Shown here: in pieces, positions 58,118 to 64,000 of the stretch | Layout: each line of letters starts with the position of its first letter | How positions within the stretch are numbered: position 1 is the first letter of the stretch | NCBI RefSeq assembly: GCF_000226095.1 | Contig: NC_016476.1 | Location: 496,001 to 560,000 of the forward strand | Reading direction: 5' to 3' | DNA from: Thermothelomyces thermophilus ATCC 42464 | Lineage: Eukaryota > Ascomycota > Sordariomycetes > Sordariales > Chaetomiaceae | Length of the DNA stretch: 64,000 nucleotides | Translations under genes and position numbers: made by a program | The notes under the pieces: generated by a model | What the model saw: only the letters and a program-made list of their open reading frames with translations | Database searches by the model: none | What the model was told of the DNA's origin: nothing

Positions 58118-58897
58118 CTACCTAGTAGTCCTCTATAGCTAGAGAAGCCAAAGAACCCTTAGGCTAATAATAGCCCCTATTAACTACCTAGATAGCTAGT
58201 AAATAAACCACTTTAGAGGCTACTAATTTCATAGCTATAACTATAGCTAGGACAGGCAAAATCGGTTATATCTATCTAGATAGAGGAAAGAGAAGACAAT
58301 CTGCTACCGATAAAGGGGTAATTAGCCGTAAAGAAAGACTATTAGGTTCCTATAGATAATACTATCTAGTAGTTCCTTAGTAAGGCGCCTAAAGGACTTA
58401 GGCTACCTTAGCTACTCTAATAGGCCCTTAAGTACCTATATAAGCCGAAGATAGCTATCTACTAGTAAGCGATAGAATAGGTAAAAGAGGAGCTTATAGT
58501 AGTAGAAGGGCAAGGAATGACCTCTAGACCTTAATAGTAGTAACGAACCAAGTAAGCGCCTTTAATAACACGATAGCCGCCTAGTTAGACCAAAACAAAG
58601 CCGAGTAAGGTAGTATAGACACAGGAGACGTGCTTGACCGGAGCCGCTAAGAAAGGACAGGCTTGTCGACGTCGTCCTGATAATAATCTAGCCGAATAGA
58701 CTTGGCCCCTACTATTCGAGCGTCTAAAGCCTAAAGATCTTAAACTAGTCCCTAAATACCTGCTATAGTTCATAGGCTAGGATGTATTGGATGCTAAAGT
58801 AGAGGCCTAGCGAAGGCGTCGGGCGTCTAAGAAATGGCCCTTGCCTAAAGGTAATAGTAGAGCTAAGCAGGCTAAGCGTTATAGGGAACGCAAGTAA
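58118..58897 (+). pseudogene. E3 sense accessory ORF, 3' part
   Basis: Continues the frame from 50,515 once one copy of the duplication is removed. It includes KEELIVVEGQGMTSRP, TGAAKKGQACRRRPDNNLAE, LFERLKPKDLKLVPKYLL and a basic C-terminus KKWPLPKG to KQAKRYRERK, stop at 58895-58897, about 50 bp before the 3' LTR. Stop density is higher here (about 12%), so coding status is plausible but unproven. No family recognised. Confidence 0.4.
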
Positions 58898-58950
58898 GGT
58901 TTTAGGTCCGAATTTACTAGTAGGAGCCTTAGGCGAATTCGAAGGGGAAG

Positions 58951-59411
58951 TATAGACTAGGGCTAGTAGCTTTTGATATAACTAGAGGGACATAGGCTAT
59001 AGTTTTGTTTTTCTAGTTCTATAGAACTTTATTATATATGATAGGTATAAATAGGGGTTACCTATCTAGGGGCACTAATAGGAGGTAAGTAGAGAGATAG
59101 GGACAATAGATAGTTTTTAACACTCGTTTGCTTTAATAGATTTAAGGGACAAGATATAGTTCTTCTTTCTTTTGTAAGTTAGGACATCTTTTTCTACGTA
59201 AGTAGACTCCTTTATATCTGTCTAGAGGGATATCACTACCACTACCTTTGCCTCTATCGCTATTATCGTCTAGATGGTCAGACTTGCCTGCTGTGACCGC
59301 GAATACTTGGATGCCCTGGACATTTTAAGCTAACGCTCCTCCCTATCTAACTAGACGGAGGTTTGGTTCTAGAGGTGCTAAGTAGTGCCTTAGAGGGTTA
59401 GCACTAGCTTA
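58951..59411 (+). repeat. E3 3' LTR
   Basis: 461 bp matching 31798-32259. Less mutated in its second half (GGTCAGACTTGCCTGCTGTG is retained). Followed by resumed LINE sequence. Confidence 0.8.
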
Positions 59412-60277
59412 ATATACTAGAAACTAAGGCTTAGGTCTTATTACTTAACTTATACCTTAATAAATAGCTTATGAACTTTAAGGCTAGAATATAATAGCTA
59501 GTTATTTAAAGAGGCTAGAAGCTAGTAAGCATTGTAAAGAGGGCCTATTTAAGGCTCTATAAGAGGTTCTAGAGACCTAGGGGCAGGGGAGAACTATGGA
59601 GGCTAATAGAGGTTAAGTAGTAGTCTATAAAGGCACTATAGTAGGCTAGTAATAATACCTAAGAGGTACTTAGGGGGGCTTAAGAGAATCGGTAGAAGCA
59701 AAGGACCTAGAGAGAAGGTAAGAGGCCTAGGAGGCTAGCTAAATAAGACCTCCCTAAATATCTCTTTACTAATAAGGCCCTAATCTAGTACTAGGGCCTG
59801 ACAAAGGCCTAGAGCTCCTTACTAACCTAGGCTAGGTTAGGGGCTATTAGCCTCTAAGACTTCCTCTTTAGGGCTAAGGTCCTAGAGGTTAATATCCCCT
59901 CTATACCTATAAAGAAGGATAGGAAATAGTTAACCACTTAGTAATATAATATGAAACCTCCCTAAGGCCTAGACCCTAGGTAAACTAGGTAATATAAACC
60001 TACCTAGACCTCTATTATATACTATATGGTAAGGGTGCCTAGTATAATGTGCTAGCCTTATAGCAACTACAGATAAGCGCATAATATTCTATTTGACTAC
60101 CTTAGAGAGAAAAAAGAGAAGGAATACAAGAGTTATACAGAGGGGCGCCTTTTAAGTGTATACGTTATGACCTAGGTAGGGCCTGGTTAGGCTCCGGGTC
60201 GGGCCCTAACCGGGCCTTAGCCGCGTGTCTACCAGACAAGTTACAAACGAGCAACAAACGCTCTATAGACCCGTAGG
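59412..60277 (+). pseudogene. Tad-like LINE, 3' part
   Basis: Continues the LINE interrupted at 31,797, with purine-rich, Arg/Lys-rich C-terminal ORF sequence and TAG/TAA stops. The last 100 bp (about 60,180-60,277) are GC-richer and include an inverted GGGTCGGGCCC/ACCGGGCC region, perhaps the less-mutated 3' end. It is cut at 60,277 by E5. Confidence 0.5.
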
Positions 60278-60735
60278 TGTGACGAACCCAACTTAGACTT
60301 CTTCTAAAAGGGTTCAGACGAAGGTAGATTAAGCGGGACAAGCAAGCAAGTCATCTAAGGGATTCGGTAAAGCCAAAGGGTTTACGACAATACTAGAGTT
60401 GTCTCTTATAGTAGTTAACAACGATGCTTAGTATAAGTACTATGATTATAAGGGTTACTATCACTAGTAAACTCCTAGAGTCTACTATAACAAGTGACTA
60501 TTTACATGTATATATACTTCTGTCGGTCGCTTATAGTCCCCTTCTATCCTGTCCTTAGATCGCCTTTAGTAGCTAGCTATCCTCTGCTATCTTTCCTTTT
60601 TTGGCAATTGTTCGCCCGTGGTAGCCTGCGCTCCCTAGCGATCTTGTGTTAGCCTCGCTTTGTGCCCTTCTTGATTAGTGGCTTATTTAGCCTCCTGTAC
60701 CCCACCGGGTCGCGGTATATGGTTGGCTCGTAATA
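60278..60735 (-). repeat. E5 3' LTR (E2-type U3)
   Basis: 458 bp. Aligns over its length with E2 LTRs; mutations are transitions. Confidence 0.85.
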
Positions 60736-60814
60736 CGATGCCCTTTCTTTAGGGCTTTCGACCCGAAAGCTTCTTATGACTTGTTTTAAGTACTACTAAT
60801 ACCCCTCTTTTCCT

Positions 60815-61480
60815 AGTAGGTAATGTCTTCCTTTTACTAACTTCCTTTTGCTATAGCTAATTATATTCCTAGGAATCATTACGATCTTAAACGCGAATAA
60901 TACATTATTATAATTAAGATTAAGCGAGAGGGTTATAAAGTCGCTATACCTTATAAGCGTTATTAGAATACAAAGTCGCGAAAGCGTTATATAATGATAG
61001 AGAGTTTAAATAAGTATTAAAACTATATTTATATAGGCAAGAAGTATAATAGTCTAAATATTATAGATATCTATAGGTTCCTTATTATTTTTCTTTATAA
61101 TCTTAGGTTACTAACTATCTTAGTCCTTTTAAATTTATTAGAGTAAGAGAAGGTTTCGAGGGAGATTGCTAAGACTAAGGTATTACTTACTTAGACATTA
61201 AGCTATTTAAGTCGATTACGTCGTTTATAGCAATCCCTGTGCGATCGTAGTACCGAAGTTTTTCATCGTGGCATAGCTTATCTAGAGGAGGAAGAAGAGC
61301 TAGATACTCCTTTGCTGATGTCAGAGATATAGACCCTCGTAGGTTAGGTTTAGGCATTAGGTACTTTTAACGTGCTTAATTAGGAGTCGATCGGGTTAGA
61401 TCCTAGTCCTAATTTTAATAGGTTCCCCTCTTTTTCTATTAGAGAATAGGCTTTAGAGCTAGTTTTTATAGCTAGTTAGG
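60815..61480 (+). pseudogene. E5 antisense accessory ORF, 3'-truncated by E6
   Basis: Same frame content as the E2 antisense ORF, including the Leu heptad region, the SIARLEEEEE-type acidic stretch and the DPSPN tail. It ends at the E6 insertion. Independent mutations in the two copies make them useful for reconstructing which changes are RIP. Confidence 0.45.
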
Positions 61481-61934
61481 TGTCACGGATAAGCATATAG
61501 ACGGCCCGGCAGGCTATAGCTAGGACATAGGACATTCCGACAGCTAATCACTTAACAGACTAATCAGAAGATTATCACTACCAAGACTAAGGTCTTCACT
61601 AGTAATAATAACATATCACTGTTAACAACGCGGAATCACGGAGTAAAAGGAGAAATGATACTAGTAATAACTATTAAAGAAGGATAGACAATTATATATA
61701 TATAGCTAGCTAGTCACTCGTTATAGTAGACTCTAGGAGTTCACTAGTAATAGTAACCTAACCTACAATTACAAGTACTTATACCAAGTATTACTAGCTA
61801 TTATAGGAGATAACTCTAATATTATTATAAACCCTTTAGCTTTACCAAATCCCTTAGACGACCTATATATTTGTCCCGCTTAGTTTACCTTCGTCTGAAC
61901 CCTTTTAGAAGGAGTCTAAGTTAGGTTTATTACA
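61481..61934 (+). repeat. E6 5' LTR (E1-type U3)
   Basis: 454 bp, the same length as both E1 LTRs. Begins TGTCACGGATAAGCATATAG; its end is mutated to TTTATTACA. Confidence 0.85.
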
Positions 61935-62000
61935 CGTTGCTATTACTCCCTTTGTTCTATTATAGTTTAAGACAAAGGTGATTTCGACCTTGATATCGAC

Positions 62001-64000
62001 ATGGCTACTAACATTACGGCCAAATAGCTACTTGCTTAGCTTAGTCAACTCTAGCAGCGGATCTAGGAGTCAGACTAGAGAGATAAGGTTACTTAAGCTC
62101 GGATCAAGGAACTCGAGAACGGTGAAAAGCACTTATAGAAGCTGGTTAACGAGGCCTATACTAAAATTAAGGCACTCGAAGGCGCCAAAGTAAGCTATAT
62201 CAAGATTAAACTACCTAGTAAATATAGAGGAACTAAGGAGGATCTTGTAAGATTCTTGACGAACCTCCGATCCTACTTCTGGCTTAATGACGACAAATTT
62301 CCGGACGACAAAGCTAAAGTCCTCTATATAGCTATAAGACTAGAGGGTAAGGTACTTAGATGGTTTGAGCCTATATAGAATGATCATCTTACTAAGGAAG
62401 ACGAAGATAACCGAGACGTGTTTATGTAGGTAGTCTTTTGATCCTATAACCGTTTTGAAGAAGAGCTTTAGAAGGTTTTTAGTGACAAAGATAGGAAGAT
62501 TTATACGTAGGAAAGACTTACTAATCTTTAATAGACTAAGTTAGTAGCCTCTTATGTTATATAATTTAAATAAGATATACTTAAGTCTTAGCTTAATAAT
62601 AAGGTATTAATATAACTATTCTATAATAGTTTAAAGGAAAAGGTTAAAGACAAGCTATATAAGTATAACTAGCCTAAGACCCTAGATAAATATATTATAT
62701 AAGCTATTAGAATCGATGATCAACTCTATATATAAGAGTAGTAGAAATAAGGTCAAATGAATAGAACTATAGTTAAGGCTAATAAGAAGAAAAAGCAAGT
62801 ATACGTTAGCACCTTATATAAGACGTATCCTAGAGCTATAGATATAGATATAGCATAGAAATAGGACAAGAAAAAGACGGCTAAAGACAAGTCTAATATT
62901 ACCTATTATAACTATAGAAAGAAAGGACACTATAAATAAGAATATTAAAGCCTGAAGAAAGACTAGAAACCAGTCCCTAGAAAGGAAATTATAGCCATTA
63001 ACGAAGCTACTAAGGACGTTATCGAAGTAGTAGCTACAAGTTATAAAGATAGGGATAGTGACACAGATAGTCTCGGACACGATAGCGACGGTAAAGATAA
63101 ACAAGCACCATACTCCGAACTGGTCATAGTAGACCTAGAGACAGGTCTTGCCGAATAGGATACGGCAGGAAAATATATACTACCAATTTCGATTCTCCTA
63201 GCCCTAAGGTAATAGGGTTTCATAGTTATATAGAGGTAGGATAGATCGTAGACGACCGATATCTAAAGAATTAAAAGACCTAGACCTAATGTTCTATTCC
63301 TCTAGGAACGAATCGAATGGTATCGTAACGAAGTTTTCCGGCTTAATACGGAACTATACGAACAGGATGAACGCTTGATTTGACTTACCTAATAGAGCGA
63401 TAAGATAAGGGACGAGATAAGGGAACTCTAATATATTATAGAAACCATTAGAGGGGAATAGCCTATAATATACGATAGGCCTAATAGCTATGCCAAGTAT
63501 TTTGACGATTAGCAACTTAGCTATGACGTATAGAACCCTAAGTACTAGTTTATACGCGCGAACCGTGGAAAGGATGAGTATATATAGGAAAGCTATTAGA
63601 AGAAATACTCCTACCTTAGCATTAGAGTATCTATAGTCTATATATAGTGGGGAGGATTTAGGAAAGAATTCTAATACCTTCTAGGCAACGCCACGTAACT
63701 ATACCCGTAATATAAGGCATATATACAAGTGCCCTAGTTCTAGTGTATGTTATATAAATGCTAATACCACTTTTGCGACAAATTTGAAAATAATCACTGG
63801 CTAACCTGACAAGGAAATAAGGACAGAAGCCTCTGCCCTATAGAATAGGTCTATGATATAGGAAACAGAGCGGCCGAATTGCTCTAGAAGATCGAAGCCT
63901 GCGATCTAGAAGGCATCATAGTAATACCAAAACGAGCCTGGCCTAGGTACTACGGAATAGGACAAGATATATAGGACTCGTGCCAGAGTAATGACTACCT
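62001..64000 (+). pseudogene. E6 gag (partial gag-pol), RIP-inactivated
   Basis: Starts MATNITAK and follows E1 gag: KLPSKYRGTKEDLVRFLTNL, LNDDKFPDDKAKVLYIAIRLEG. The zinc-knuckle region is degraded (YYNYRKKGHYK). It continues into the region before protease. More stops than E1 in the gag part. Confidence 0.75.

Larger units (their letters stand above)
31798..59411 (+). mobile_element. E3: large Ty3/Gypsy LTR retrotransposon (about 12 kb without inserts), RIP-mutated
   Basis: Direct LTRs of 462 and 461 bp bound it (31798-32259 and 58951-59411). The 3' LTR is preceded by the purine tract GAAGGGGAAG. Subtracting E2 (with its target duplication) and E1 (with its duplication) leaves about 12.0 kb, which is large for a fungal Gypsy element. 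Order on the plus strand: gag region, protease, reverse transcriptase, RNase H, integrase (Gypsy order), then about 3 kb of possible accessory ORFs before the 3' LTR. It inserted into the LINE. A target duplication cannot be read with certainty because the ends are mutated (TG/CA to TA). Confidence 0.75.
60278..61480 (-). mobile_element. E5: 3' end of a second E2-type element, cut by E6
   Basis: The 3' LTR in reverse (60278-60735, 458 bp; TGTGACGAAC...CTCGTAATA) is followed by the hairpin-purine block and the same antisense ORF as E2, then stops exactly where E6 begins. It shares E2's U3, not E1's. Confidence 0.8.
61481..64000 (+). mobile_element. E6: chromovirus of the E1 type, 5' part (runs off the window)
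   Basis: The 5' LTR is followed by the same leader, gag and protease-proximal region as E1, to the window edge. It is inserted in E5; the bases before it are TTAGG, so a TTAGG duplication is expected beyond the window. Confidence 0.85.

Noticed and set aside
31793-59416. A 5-bp target duplication for E3
   Set aside because: Candidate flanks (ATTTA and ATATA) do not match by a C/T or G/A change, and the LTR ends are mutated, so I do not claim one.
29830-64000. Idea that the AT-rich half is mitochondrial DNA or centromeric satellite
   Set aside because: It contains LTRs, gag-pol and LINE reverse transcriptase with transition-only mutations. No mitochondrial genes or satellite periodicity seen.

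Overview
The window comes from a filamentous ascomycete (Pezizomycotina, most likely a sordariomycete of the Sordariales type). Reasons: short spliceosomal introns (about 50-90 nt) with GTAAGT-like donors and CTAAC/CTGAC branch sites, a recognisable FWD-1, CDC24 and Mrp10 set, an intron-containing tRNA-Lys, and an AT-rich half whose transposons carry the signature of repeat-induced point mutation (RIP): transitions only, TpA excess, and TAG/TAA stops at Gln and Trp codons.

Positions 1 to about 29,800 are ordinary gene space. In order: the 3' end of an acidic-tailed protein (possibly ESCRT-III); fwd-1 (-), the F-box/WD40 subunit of an SCF ubiquitin ligase; cdc24 (+), the Cdc42 exchange factor; mrp10 (-), a mitoribosomal twin CX9C protein; a 1,324-residue disordered nuclear-looking protein (+); two abutting gene relics (dehydrogenase and transketolase fragments); tRNA-Lys(CUU); a secreted-then-anchored single-pass membrane protein (-); a divergent SKP1 paralogue (-); a trichodiene-synthase-family terpene synthase (-); an EcKL-type small-molecule kinase (+); and a PTH11/rhodopsin-like seven-helix protein (+) with a probable frameshift or splice-site shift. 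The last three sit together at the edge of the repeats and could be a small secondary-metabolism neighbourhood. That is inference from position only.

Positions of about 29,830 to 64,000 hold a nested stack of RIP-mutated retroelements and no intact host gene. The oldest visible layer is a Tad-like LINE (29,830-31,797 and 59,412-60,277). A large Ty3/Gypsy element of about 12 kb (E3, 31,798-59,411) is inserted in it. Inside E3 are a chromovirus on the minus strand (E2, 38,926-46,951, target duplication CCTAT), whose 3' LTR holds a barely mutated solo LTR (38,951-39,369, duplication AAGGG), and a chromovirus on the plus strand (E1, 50,516-58,112, duplication GCCAT/GCTAT). A second minus-strand chromovirus (E5, from 60,278) interrupts the LINE tail and is itself broken by another plus-strand copy (E6, from 61,481), which runs off the window.

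The most interesting observation is modularity in the chromoviruses. E1/E6, E2/E5 and the solo LTR share the R-U5 half of the LTR but have three unrelated U3 halves. E1 and E2 share gag-pol and the hairpin plus polypurine tract, but carry two unrelated antisense ORFs between pol and the 3' LTR. E3 may carry further accessory ORFs, sense and antisense, between pol and its 3' LTR.
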